Positions 47,867 through 59,286 of a stretch of DNA of 64,000 nucleotides are shown here, in pieces. Position 1 is the stretch's first letter. Every line of letters begins with the position of its first letter. Where the stretch lies: contig CM034547.1 in assembly GCA_020055645.1 (NCBI GenBank), positions 69,536,884-69,600,883 of the forward strand, read 5' to 3'. Made by a program: the position numbers and the translations under genes. Source of the stretch: Tomocerus qinae (lineage: Eukaryota; Arthropoda; Collembola; Entomobryomorpha; Tomoceridae). The notes below the pieces were generated by a model. That model searched no databases. It was given only the letters and a program-made list of their open reading frames with translations, and was not told the origin of the DNA.

Positions 47867-50800
47867 TTAATTACTACTACTACACAAGTTTTTTGTTTTC
47901 TCAGTTATTATTTCAAGCAGAGTTTTACCACCTAAATACACTGGACACTTTGGGTTTGTATACTCCTTTAGAAGATCGACTTCTGCAGCAATTTCAACCA
48001 AAATTTCTATTAACTTTTTAATGAGATTAGTTGCCGCTTGCATACCAGAAGATGCAGTAGCTTCTTTTGGTGGATAAAATACAGGTCTCATGCAATTTAA
48101 CATTATATTTCCTAACGTTAAAGCATCGTTAATCCAGTCTTGAGTTGAATCGCCCTCACAAGTAACATATTTAGATAACAGACCTACTGCATCTTTAAAA
48201 AGATCATACGCCCTTTTTAAATCTTTGGTTTTTTCTTTTAAATTATCACTGCCAACCTGCCTTGGGTCATCCTTGAATTTTAGTAACTCGAGAGCCAGAC
48301 ACCCACACGCCAATTCACAATTGAGCTTTCCTGTTAAATAGATGAAAAACAATGTCAATTGATACATATTTATGTATACACCACTTAGACAATAAACCAT
48401 TGCAAAACGGATACATAATGGCAGAGGTTATATTTCTAATTTCAAACCCACTTCCCCTTTGTCAAGGGATGACTATCCGTTCTCCTCTCAGCTTTCAATC
48501 GAGCATCGCACGACTTTCTGCGATGCGATAGAAACTATCATTTTTTGAGATTTTTAAATTTTGAACCCTCCCCCAATCAGGGAGTGAGACTGACTTTTCC
48601 CATTTACAAACTCGGCTTTCCTATTCACCTGCAGATTGTACCTTGAACATTTGAACCCTTTAGCTGAAACCGTTCGAAAGTTTTCGGGAGCTGCACAAGA
48701 ATAATCGGACTGACAGACAGACAGATGGAAATAGTATTCGTATAATATAGAAAGATGAACTACTCTGAATAATCGTAATAACCTGAATCTTCCTTTAGGC
48801 CAAATTTATATTTATTGTGCAGATGTAGTAGACTTTGAATATATTCATTTTTTCGTTCGCACAATTGTCTTGCATGCTTGAAATCCGAAACCACGCATAG
48901 AACCAGTCTTGCTCCGCTACCCAGAAAGTAGTTAGCAATTTTTCCAATATTAGAAACAGCCTTCTGCATCAAGAAATGATTAGGGTGCAAAACATCTTTG
49001 TTGACTTCGAGGAATTTATCAAAGTATGAGTAACTTTTATCTTCTATTTCGCCACAGACGTTCAATTCCTGCTCAAGTTTCCAAATCCTTTCTCGCATTT
49101 CCCTGTGACGAACGGTACTTTTACAGTTTTTCAGATGACACTTCCAATCTGAAAATTCTTCCAGTGGTGACTTTGGAACGAGATAACCGCCTTGACACTT
49201 TGAAAACGTACAACGAACCCCAGAGACAAATAATTTACATTCAGTCGGGTCAACACAACGTCGACATTTGCAGTCAATTTGATGAACATCTTTTAGAATA
49301 ACTCTTCGTTCCAAAGTTGGCAGACAAAGAAGTCTGTCATCCACACAAACCGTTATTTTTTCGAGCGGCTTAATCAGACATTTGGCTCTGACACAGAGTT
49401 TGTAGTAGCCCAAACTGGAGTCAATCCACATCTCTGCGTTCGGCACACACGAATGTGACAGGTGAATTCGTGTAGTAAACACAGCCCTTTCCCTAAGAAT
49501 ATAACAAACGAACAAAATCTTAAACCTATCTTAAAGGACACAATTTAAGACAGACCTAGGGCAACAATAAGAGATATATTATGAGTTTAGATTTTAGACA
49601 GAAATTCTCGATGGTAAAGAGCATATGAACAAGAAACTCAAGAAACAAGCAAATAAAATCACTGAAGAAATATGTTCTCTAAAGAAATGCGATTTTAAAT
49701 GTTATTTGCATTTCGATCTTTCAAAGTTTGGAAGGTGTTCAAGTTGAAATCAATCTTCAATCCTTTTTAGAAAGGATAGGCCTAGAGAATGAATTTCAAT
49801 TTATTAGTTAAGAATAGAAAACCATTAAAACCGGGGGGTAAATAATCAACTTTTGGGGTAAAATCTTTGAGAATGGAGGACAGGACAGGAAAAACCCACT
49901 ATAAATGCCCATATGCCATCCCATATAGGTTTTTGTAATTACAAAAGCGCTCCATTCCCTACCAAACAGTAAGATAGGTACATTGACACATAATAGATGG
50001 ATATGTATATAATATATAGGTAAGTGTTGCCCTAGGACATCTATAATGGTTGTTGTTAAATACAGAGATTATTACCGGTAATTTCGGACAAAATAAAAAT
50101 TAAACGAAGTAATACTAACCTATTTGATGTATCGACACGACATGAAAAAAAATTTATCGCACATGAAATACTCCTGATTAGGTTATCATTTTGGCAATAT
50201 TTATAGCTAAATGGGAACAAATATTCAATATCGTCATCAAGTTCTTCTGGTAAATTGTCAATGATTTCAGCACCATCTACGTTAAATCCTTTAGAACTAC
50301 TAATTTTTCGAATTCGTTCATCTTGTATCATTCTTGAAATACTTTTTCTTAGGCCGTCGCTTTTATTCATTTGAATAAGTACCCGTAAAATAAAAACATC
50401 TTGGGAAACGTTAGCTCCTTGTTTTGATGACCGAAAGTTCTGCTAAAATTTAAAAAAAATGGCAAGGGTAGCAATATTGGGGATCGTAACTTTTATTCTA
50501 ATCTACGTCTTAATGTCACTAAAAAGGAATAAGTAACAGTGACAGTAAAAAATTCAAAATTGTATACCATTCCAATCTGCTCCAATGCGGCACATTCTTG
50601 ATTAGAATGGAGAATGTTACTTTCACAACTTTTGTTGCATAGAGGTATGGAACATTTTGAGCAAAAGTGAGGGTCCTTCACATCTAAATGTCCATATCCA
50701 CAACCCACACAAGGATAAGAGTACGCTCCAGCTAGCAATAAAATCTGACACAAATCTTTCTCAGCTAACTTCAAGTCTCGAAAAACAATGAGGGGTTCTT

Positions 50801-51050
50801 CCACCAAAAGAAGTGTTCCTGTTTGAATAAATTTATTTGCAATCAAGCAATGTCCTTCTCCTTTCACATGTTGAATTTCCCAATTTAAACATTTAGGTTT
50901 GTGAATTTTCCAGTCCAACTTCTGATGCTGCTGACTACAGTAAAACACTGCTTGACAACCGGAACATTTCTTTTGTCCTCTTTCTGAACAGTCAGTCCAA
51001 TTGCAGTTTTCCATGTGCACTAATTTTTTCCCATCATTTATAAACACCAT
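47867..51050 (-). CDS. SmydA-like MYND/SET protein
   Basis: Arthropod SmydA proteins join a MYND zinc finger to a split SET (lysine methyltransferase) domain; some act in gene silencing or growth control. Four exons join with agreeing phase: 51050-50568, 50442-50120, 49492-48783 and 48330-47867, about 659 residues. MYND: CSERGQKKCSGCQAVFYCSQ, HQKLDWKIHKPKC (residues ~20-55). SET N-part: GHCLIANKFIQTGTLLLVEE. SET core: HLSHSCVPNAEMWI. Post-SET-like: IDCKCRRCVDPTE. The helical C-terminal half is typical of the family. The strand usually carrying the catalytic Tyr (T-x-Y) reads KITVCVDDRL, with no Tyr. A variant or inactive methyltransferase is possible. The 3' end converges on the ARID2-like gene. 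Confidence 0.85.
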
Positions 51051-52139
51051 AATTATAAGTTGTATATTGAATATTGGAAACTGATTGAACTGAATACTTA
51101 CTATTTTCTGACTTCTGATGACCGATTTCACTCAGTCACAATTACTAAAACAAAACGCTTCGTCCACCGAGTCCAATTATTCCAGTTATACCAGTCTTGC
51201 GAGACGAATAACGTTGTGTATGAAAATGCAGACAGCAGATGGTGTAATAACCAGTGACAATGACCAGATTACTACGCTACAAGATTACCGTCCGTCCGCC
51301 AATTTTGTATTCATCACAAGTGTCGCTACCGGTCACTAAATTAACATGAATAGGTATTGAAATGACTACAGTACCTGCATGTGTTATCCTGGAATTGTGG
51401 GAAACGTCTATTAATGTTTTCAATAATATATTAATTTTGTCGGGTGCGGATAGTACTGAAGGTAATGGCACTAGGCACTTTTTGCCAAATTCCATTCGCT
51501 GACATATGCAACTTTACTCTTTTAGATCCGAAATTACAGGCAGTTTTCTAAAAAACCCGTGTAAATTCCTACCATTTTCCGCCCAAAAGAGTTTCTCTGA
51601 AAGGGTCAATTCGCTAAGGCTTTAAATTAATAGTTTAAATTGAAAAAGTAAAAAGAAAAAATTTTCTTTAAAAAGGGAATTTAATTTTTTTTGAAGTTAT
51701 TAATTAGATTATAAATTATAATATTATTTATAGTAATGTTATCTACACACGTACTATGTGGGAAAGTGAAATGCCTTGCACGGTGCGGTGGCAGTCTTAA
51801 TTCTCTGAACGCCATAGAATATTGGAATACCAATGCGTCTGCATGAATTCCATCTGGCTGAACTTTATTTTCTACTTCTGATTCTAATTATTGTAGTTAT
51901 GAACTCTGTATTATCCAACATCCATTAGATTTCAAAAAATGTGTACCCGGAAGTGAATGAAGACATAAAATTAGTAGGTTGAATTGAAATAAACAATGCA
52001 TGGTTTATTTTAATTGCAATTTATGCAATTGTACATGGTCATGTACAATTGGGTGTAATAAAGTAGCGGTAATATAGTAGGGAGTGTCTGTTTTTCGAGT
52101 TTTACTCACTTTCATTGCCAAAAGGGGTGACTGTAACCA
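51051..52139. other. SmydA upstream region
   Basis: About 1.1 kb upstream of the SmydA start. I see no coding exon with plausible splice sites and no clear repeat until the cluster beginning near 52140. Confidence 0.4.
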
Positions 52140-52149
52140 GAGTTGGGTG

Positions 52150-52290
52150 TTGCATTTTGGCATTTTGGTGTTGGATTACGTTACGGATTAAAACGATCAG
52201 ATTCTTGGATTAAATTGACGGATTAGGATTACAAATCTCTTGGGTTATTATTAGGGATTGGGATTATAATTGGATTGGGATTATTATAAG
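52150..52290. repeat. Degenerate GGATTA-rich tract
   Basis: GGATTA/GGATTG/GGGATTA-like hexamers recur irregularly (TTGGATTACG, CGGATTAGGATTAC, GGGATTGGGATTATAATTGG). It looks like a decayed simple repeat at the left edge of a repeat cluster. Confidence 0.45.
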
Positions 52291-52300
52291 GCAATGATTT

Positions 52301-53123
52301 TTAGCTCGCCTGAATAAGGCAGCTTATAGAACCAAACAGTCTGTCCGTATGTCCATCCGTACGTCCGTCCGTCCCCACGATAACTTTCGAAAGCAACGAC
52401 GGATATTGACCAAACTTGGCAAAAACAATGCCTATGGACCACTGACGATCCCTATTGAATTTGGGGTAAATCGGTCCATTGGTTGCTGACCGCGCGCTCA
52501 CTTTGTCTTCATTTTAATAGTCAAAGTGAAAATTTGGCATTAAATGGACATCAAAAAGCTCAACAGCGTTTCCTATAACTTGTTAGCTTTATGATATAAA
52601 TAACTTTAATCCTCTTCTACAAAATTTGACATTTTATAATAAAGTAAATAAAACCAAAAAATCACTGTTAGAGGACGGAAAAAATCTATTTTGAATTTAT
52701 ATTTAATTTTATAGTCAAATTTACATTTTCTACCATCTTTTCATCTTGATAGTTAATATTAACCGATTTTTATTTTCTTATGATTTTAATACTCAATAAT
52801 AGTTAATTTTGATTTTCTGTCAACATTAATTTATTTAAATTTTTTTTATTTTAATAGTAAATATTGATATGCTTTCATTTTCTGTTGATTTTTACAGCCA
52901 ACATTAATCTACTTTGATTCTTTGTTGATCTTTATAGTCAACATTAATCTACTATGATTTTCTGTAGATTTTTATAGTCAACATTAATCTGCTCTGATTT
53001 GCTGTTGATTTTTACATTCAGTATTGATATTTTAAATTACTACTTATTTAGTAATCAACGTAAATCGTTTTCACTACTAATTTACCTAAAATGCGCACAC
53101 GGTTCCCTTTTACTCAGGCGAGC
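52301..53123. repeat. Repeat element with GCTCGCCTGA inverted termini
   Basis: GCTCGCCTGA at 52304-52313 recurs inverted as TCAGGCGAGC at 53114-53123. The left ~230 bp (CCGTCCGTCC tract, TTTCGAAAGCAACGACGG, ATATTGACCAAACTTGGC) is the conserved core, also present at 53148-53377. The rest contains the 40-bp minisatellite. No open frame is seen, so it is probably non-autonomous. Confidence 0.55.
52878..53037. repeat. 40-bp minisatellite, four copies
   Basis: Four adjacent ~40-bp units of the form TTTTCTGTTGATTTTTATAG followed by TCAACATTAATCTACTATGA, with a few differences each. More diverged copies extend left to about 52740. Confidence 0.75.
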
Positions 53124-53147
53124 TTCTGTTACGGCTTGCTGTAGGTT

Positions 53148-53377
53148 TTAGCTCGCCTGAGGAAGCGAGCTTATAGAACCGCACAGTCTGTCCGTACGTC
53201 TGTACGTCCGTCGCCACGCTTTAACTTTCGACAGCAATGACGGATATTGACCAAACTTGGCAAAAACAATGCATATGGACCACAGACGATCCCTATTGAA
53301 TTGGGGGTTAATCGGTCCATTGGTTGCTGAGTTAACGCGCGCTCACTTTGTCTTCATTTTGATAGTCAAAGTGAAAA
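53148..53377. repeat. Second, truncated copy of the GCTCGCCTGA element
   Basis: Direct repeat of the first ~230 bp of the element at 52301 (TTAGCTCGCCTGA, GTCTGTCCGTACG, GACGGATATTGACCAAACTT, GCGCGCTCACTTTGTCTTC). It stops abruptly next to the foldback at 53410. Confidence 0.75.
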
Positions 53378-53409
53378 GTTTATAACGCAATTATTTTGTC
53401 GGATTAAGG

Positions 53410-53832
53410 ATTAAGAGCCCAGTTCCTTTAAATTTGGAAATCTCTGATGACTATCAAAATACATGTAAAAATTGTTTTACAACTCTTGGAATTCTGTCTA
53501 AAGTTCTTACCCGATTTTCTTGTGTGGCACATTTTTGGAATCCTGAATATATTGTCAACCACCCCATTGTACAAAATATACGATATTTAAATTCTCTAGC
53601 AGATTTTGTCGTTTACAAAATTATAATCGCAATAAGATATATTAATGAGTAAACATATCGTATATTTTGTACAATGGGGTGGTTGACAATATATTCAGGA
53701 TTCCAAAAATGTGCCACACAAGAAAATCGGGTAAGAACTTTAGACAGAATTCCAAGAGTTGTAAAACAATTTTTACATGTTATTTTGATAGTCATCAGAG
53801 ATTTCCAAATTTAAAGGAACTGGACTCTTAAT
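53410..53832. repeat. Near-perfect ~178-bp foldback with 68-bp loop
   Basis: Left arm 53410-53586 and right arm 53655-53832 are reverse complements. By eye they differ by one substitution and one 1-bp indel. The arms start ATTAAGAG and end CGATAT at the loop. Each arm carries the same short open frame (…FTTLGILSKVLTRFSC…), which is likely incidental. It is either a young foldback element or an inverted duplication; transcription would give a long hairpin RNA. Confidence 0.85.
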
Positions 53833-53940
53833 ATAACGCAATTATTTTATTGAATTAAGGGTTAATATAACGCTATTATTTTGTTGGATTATTAAGAGTT
53901 AATATAACGCAATTATTTTGCTAGATTAATGAATCATCAA
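53825..53940. repeat. Short tandem array beside the foldback
   Basis: TTAATATAACGCAATTATTT-type units of roughly 35-38 bp occur three times. A related half-unit (TATAACGCAATTATTTTGTC) lies left of the foldback at ~53380-53402. The foldback may have inserted into this array. Confidence 0.6.
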
Positions 53941-54231
53941 CACTATTGGTGTTTTTTATTAAAAAAGAATTAGGAGTCACAAACCAATTCACGTGTATAC
54001 CGTATTATAAATAAATAATTTATTTACATCAATTAACCTTCAAAATAACAAATGTCTGAAAACGTCAACAAAAATTCAAAATATATTTCTTACATTTGGC
54101 CTACGCAAAATCAAAGTTTTTAAGTTGAATTTTTGATGATTTAAAAAATGATTCTCAAAAATTGGGGTTTCATTAAAAATTCTGAAACTGAAAACCCCAT
54201 TACTGTAACTGTAGTAGTATATAACTTAACT

Positions 54232-57200
54232 TCAAAAACAACATAAACTCCTTTCTCTTAGAATTCTAGATCCACAGGAACTCCATTCAGATTGCAGAAT
54301 CCACAGTTCATTTGCAGTTTCTAATGTTGACAAAATACTGGCTCCTTTCCAAACTGTTATGGAGGAATCGCTTTCTTTCGGTTGGGTTATTACTTCTTGC
54401 GGCTCTAAAATCATTCACATCATTAGGCGTTTTACCTTTAACCTTAAAAAATAGTTAGATGAAAGCTGTAAAATAGACCAAATGGTACCTGATTTGAAAA
54501 TTCTCGGTGTGTTCATCACTATTTTATTGTGTAACCAGTTGCCTAAGCCTTCAAATTTAAATCCGCCTCCCACTATTAAAATGTTTGAATACAATCTTCG
54601 TTTCAAATCATCACTGTGGTCTGTTAAAAACAACCAGAATTTTGATTTAAATGAAAAATTTGAAATGTAATTAGTTATTAACATTAATGGTAGTATATTT
54701 TTAACAGTATGTGACTTTTACTGCAAGATTCGATGCTTTGCAGAATCGCTTGTTCAATTCCCAGTAGCTTGTCGGTATCTATTTTATTAATGCAAGGGTT
54801 TTCATTGTGATCTTTGGTTTCATCAATGTAGTCTTCCTCTTCTCCTTCCGTTTCCTTCAATGCTCTTCTCTGCGAAATTACATTGAAAATCAACAATAAT
54901 AAAATTACACATGTCTACACAGCGGAAATAAAAATTCCAAAGTTTGCACTTGATCTCACCGAAGTTTCAGTGATGAAAACAGCATCAAATGGGTCATCCG
55001 AAACAGTGGGTTGTTGCTTGTGCACAATTACAGGCTTCGTACTGATAGATCCTTTTAATAAATCTGGATTAAAATAGCTAAGAGGAACAACCAATAGCTC
55101 ATCTCCCAGAAGAATATTGTACTTCATCGGCACTTCTCCTGGTTTATCCCAAATAATTGTCCTCTCTTCAGGTCCACAGCGATTTAAGTCGAAATGACAA
55201 AAGTTTTCCTTCAGTTGGTTTAAGAAATTTAAATCCCAGAGAATTTTTAGATTAGGTTGTATTGGAACGGCTGATTGGTTAATAAGATTCCACAAAGCAA
55301 GTGTCAAATCCCCACCTCCATACTTTAGTTCGATCTATCAAACATTTTTAGAATCCCTTTCATTACATTACAATACAATAAAATATAATTGAATTATAGT
55401 AATCTATGACGATTAAATGAGATAGGCTACATATATTACAATAACCTCTTACCCTAGACTGGGGAAATGAAATAGCGTCTTCAACACAAGACACTGATAT
55501 TTTCTGATCCCCTACATCAACGACAGTAGCACAGGCAAGGCCACCACCGAAAGTTGCTGAAACGTGGTCTTGAATAAGAAATGCACCTCCGAAACCCATT
55601 CTAGTTACCACCAAGTTCATCATTTCTTTTGCATGATTTCTGTCAAACATTGTCGGAATTACCACAATGGCTCGATAATTCTGCAATGCAAAAGAATAGC
55701 ATCTTCTTTTTCAAAAATAAGTATAGTAAATAATTTCCAACTTGACTTTGAAACATCAATTTGGAAGAGCCACTTCCTCTCCTTGAGATGATTAAGTGGT
55801 TTTCAGTATCTGTGAAGCAGTCAATTGGTCGCCATATTTAACGGTAGTCATTAATATTTGTAAATGTCATAATGTGTGAAGTCGTATAGAAAGGGTATCT
55901 TGCTTCAAATACTTAGGTATTAACATCGACCACAATCTTTCCTATAATGTACATTTCCAAGTAGTGACTAGTAAATTGGCTTCGGCCATCGGTGCAATTC
56001 ACAAGGTAAAAAGGTTGATACCTTTTAAAGTGTTAATCCTTCTGATAAATACTTATGTAATACCTATACTCGATTACGGTATTACTATTTGGGGCCCGTC
56101 AAAATTTGATAAGTTAAGTGATTTGCAAAATAAAATTAATAACGTTTTATGTATCATTTGCTACCCTAAATTGTTTAAATTCTACACTAAAACATTTTGG
56201 ATGAACAATTTAGGTAAAAATAAGTTGTCCCTTAAAAAGCAATGCGACAATGCGCACTCTAAAATTGACTATTGGGGTCTATTAGACAAAGGTAATCTTT
56301 TAACTGTAAAGGAAAGACTTCTATTTCTTACACTTACTAGTATATATAAAATAATGTTACATGGATCACCAGTCCAAATGGTAAATGAATCTTTCGTTTC
56401 AATTCCACGTGATCCATTAAAATCCAGAAAAACTAGACAATGCAATAATATAACTGTACTCACTCATAACACGGCTCTTTTTGCCAAAAGCCCCTTATGT
56501 AATGCTATCAACTCTTGGAACTCCCTCCCACTCACATTAAAATCTAAAATTGACTCTGTTAAAGTCTTTTCTACTAAACTAAATGATTACATATTAGATA
56601 TGAGAAAAAATACTTTTCTGTAATACTTTAATTAAATTGAACTAAATTATATGATATTGTATTCATATATAAAACACAAAATTCTCTGTACAATTGTAAA
56701 TACGTAACTGACTTATCGAAATCTGAATTGGAAACGACCTGGCTTGTATTGGGAGTTATTAAATTGATAACTTGTCTTCGGTGCTAACTTTGTGGAAAAC
56801 GGAGGCATTCATTAACTTGTTTGTAACTGACTAAGTGGCACTTGAATAAACATGAACTATATGTATATTGTTATATTCTATAGGCTCCTTGCCCGAAAAT
56901 AATGTTAATAAGATCGTGTCAATCAATCAATCAAAAGTGGTTTTCAGACCTATGGACACAGACACAGTGTGTCTTATTCTGGCATATATAGCAGCTAGGA
57001 GAAGTTAAGTACATAGTTTGTGTAAAATTGAATTACTTTCAAATCGGTTAAGGGAATTTCCAATGTATGTTCTACACACCAGTTCCATATTTCTTCTAAG
57101 TCTGAAATAACAGCGGTAATGGATCCCCCAACGCCTCGATGTATATTCAGCTGACCCCTCCTCCAAGGGAAATGAATATTAAAATCGCCATGCGGACAGA

Positions 57201-57756
57201 CTTGCAGAACAGAATCCCCGATTACATTATCTTGACCTATAAATTCATTCCAAGACTGGGACATGTCAGGCACTGATTGCGGGTTGGATCTTTTATTGTA
57301 GGCAGCAATTTGTTGAGTGGGTGTTGCATATCTAGGACTACCATCGGATTTGTGTGCAGTCTGTATTGTGTGACATAGTTGAAGTCGTGCTGATTCCACT
57401 TCTGGAGGTACTTTACCCAAAGATGTCCTCCCACAAAGAGGAATAAGAGTTTCGTTCAGAACGATTGCTGCTTTGGATTTGCGACGCCTGGCGATTGCAT
57501 GCAAAATACAATGGGGCTGAGCATCCGAAGCTTTACCAAACCGAAAATTTCTTGAACCGGGGTGAAATACTATTACTGAGCTAGGCTAGAAAGTAATTAA
57601 CAAGCATCGCAAATGAATAAAATTAACAATTAATTTGGATTTCATTCATTGTGCAATAAAATTATCCAAAATCAGCATAAACTATTCTTACTTCAATGAC
57701 ATTTGTGACAGGTTGTTGAGGCTGAGGTGCGGCTGTAGATTCTGTTTTTATTTCCA
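54232..57756 (-). CDS. ACTR8: Actin-related protein 8, INO80 complex subunit
   Basis: ARP8 is a nuclear actin fold that, with ARP4 and actin, forms the nucleosome/linker-sensing module of the INO80 remodeller. Exons: 57756-57691 (ATG), 57585-57037, 55680-~55452, 55334-54960, 54869-~54723, ~54636-54490 and ~54414-54232 (TGA). Landmarks: VIVFHPGSRNFRFGKASDA, HAIARRRK, RRGQLNIHRGVGGSITAVIS, YRAIVVIPTMFDRNHAKEMM, ATFGGGLACATVVDVGDQK, SNILIVGGGFKFEG, ITVWKGASILSTLETANELW and RILRERS. All lie in the order and spacing of human ACTR8. Phases agree at the junctions I checked. The large inserts of the vertebrate protein are shortened. The intron 55681-57036 carries a retrotransposon insertion. It is head-to-head with EEF1E1. 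Confidence 0.95.
55807..56934 (+). mobile_element. 5'-truncated non-LTR retrotransposon in an ACTR8 intron
   Basis: The open frame ~55880-56623 encodes the end of a non-LTR reverse transcriptase: RVSCFKYLGINIDHNLSYNV, LINTYVIPILDYGITIWG, then the C-terminal region ending NDYILDMRKNTFL-stop. A 3'UTR of ~310 bp ends in a short (TCAA)n tract. The segment is flanked by the 13-bp direct repeat AAGTGGTTTTCAG (55794-55806 and 56935-56947), a target-site duplication. The 5' part of the RT and the endonuclease are missing, and a stop/frameshift precedes ~55880, so this is a dead copy. The frame resembles Jockey/CR1/L2-like elements; I cannot fix the clade. It is antisense to ACTR8. Confidence 0.85.
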
Positions 57757-58441
57757 TGATTTTATCTGGCTGGATTATCGGAGTCTTTGTCGTGGTTAAC
57801 TACCCCCGGGGCTCCCCTTCTATCGCATTTTAAAAAAATTACACGAATTAGTTTATCGTTAATAATTATTTTGCGATCTGCAGTTAAGGATAGTTAAATG
57901 TAAAGTTACCTTTGGCCTCTGACACTTTCCTGACTCTTGTTTGGACTGTTTGGTTGGTACAATGTCTAATGCTGTCCAATGTTCAATGAGTGTCAATAAC
58001 AAAAATTATGCCAAATTTTGTGGACTTTATATTTCGTGTGGCTCCCGCCATTAACCGGCACAAATATAGCGCTTTCTTCAAGTACTTTTTTGACTGCTGG
58101 TAGAAAAGCACGAGCTGATACCCGTGAGAGCCCTAAAATTTGGAACTGGAAAAGTCATCTGCTTTCAACTTTACCGTTTGGCATCTGGTTAGAGTCTGGA
58201 GTTTCTGGATGTGGTCAAATAATAAAAATATTTATTACAAATAGGCATGGCTGAAATTTTTCTTTAAATCAATAAAAGCAAATCATTTATTTTTTGAAAA
58301 ATTTAAATTTTTATAGTCTCACGTTTTAACATCTAAAAAAATTATAATTTTGAATTCATCTATAATCTAGCCACTAGATTCACCTCAATCATCGAAATAT
58401 ATGCCATCACTTCATTATTAGTTTATTAGAACTTGTTCACA
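57757..58441. promoter_or_regulatory. Head-to-head intergenic region ACTR8 / EEF1E1
   Basis: 685 bp separate the two divergent start codons, so it is a probable bidirectional promoter. On the minus strand a donor-like CCAAAG|GTAACT near 57911 and an acceptor near 57823 would define a short 5'UTR intron for ACTR8. A plus-strand open frame at 58018-58254 has no recognisable content. Confidence 0.5.
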
Positions 58442-59286
58442 ATGTCCGTAAAAAAATCTAACGTTTCGGACCACATAAAAAATGTGCTAAATTACCTGGA
58501 TTTAAAAAAGGTGTTAAATACAATAGATATGTCCAAAAATGCTGAAGTAAGTCCTTTCGGTGCTGGCTTTCCAAAATTATATCTATACACGGAAAATAAT
58601 TTTATGTAATTTAACCACCTTTTAACTACAGTTACAAAACGTAAAAACAAAATCTGGTGACATCCAAGGTTTCAACCCAATCCTGTTGGACTTATGCAGA
58701 TCTAATCCCGAGTTAGTAAATCTTGTTGGACGAACACCTGCAGAACGGGCACTTGTAAATCAGTGGCTGGAATACAATTTGTCAAATCTATGGGATTGCT
58801 CCATATCAACCACAACTTTGAAGGTATATCACCTACTGGAAATATGTTAAATATAGATACATCCGTGTATTTTACAAATGCTCATGCACATCCATACACA
58901 TTAAATAACTACTCTAATTGGATGGGAACTCGTTGTTTTCTAAGGAACTAAATGGGGCTCTTCAGAATTCCGCATATTTTGCTGGTCCATCACTAACAAT
59001 TGCCGATGTTATGATCTACTATAGTCTCTATCCTGTTTATGTAAGTAAAATTACTAATTATACTAGACAAGTTATATAATATGTTGTACTAAATACGGAC
59101 GAAGAAAATATTGAAAACTGCATTTCTGTGTTTGTGTAGAAGGAAATGAGTTTTTTCCAAAAAGAATTATACTGTAACCTTTCTCGATGGTTTCGTCTGG
59201 TTCAGGATGACGACAAGCTAAGACTTAAGAACAAAAAGGTCGTTTTCTCAGCAACTCCTCTATACGTGGGAGTATCCCACAGTTGA
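58442..59286 (+). CDS. EEF1E1: EEF1E1/AIMP3, multi-tRNA-synthetase complex GST-like protein
   Basis: AIMP3/p18 is a GST-C-fold scaffold that holds methionyl-tRNA synthetase in the multisynthetase complex and also acts in the DNA-damage response. Four exons, 58442-58546, 58632-58823, 58945-59040 and 59140-59286, join in phase 0 to give 179 residues plus TGA (human protein 174). Key matches to the human protein: VGRTPAERALVNQWLEY, AYFAGPSLTIADVMIYYSL, KELYCNLSRWFRLVQ and KKVVFSATPLYVG near the end. Every splice site is canonical. AATAAA at 59500-59505 is a likely poly(A) signal. It shares a short divergent promoter region with ACTR8. Confidence 0.93.

Noticed and set aside
52301..53377. Direct repeats as LTRs of a retrovirus-like element
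   Set aside because: No gag/pol-like frame, primer-binding site or polypurine tract was seen between them, and the first copy has its own inverted ends.
53434..53795. Identical short open frames in both arms of the foldback as genes
   Set aside because: They exist only because the arms are inverted copies, and there is no recognisable protein feature.
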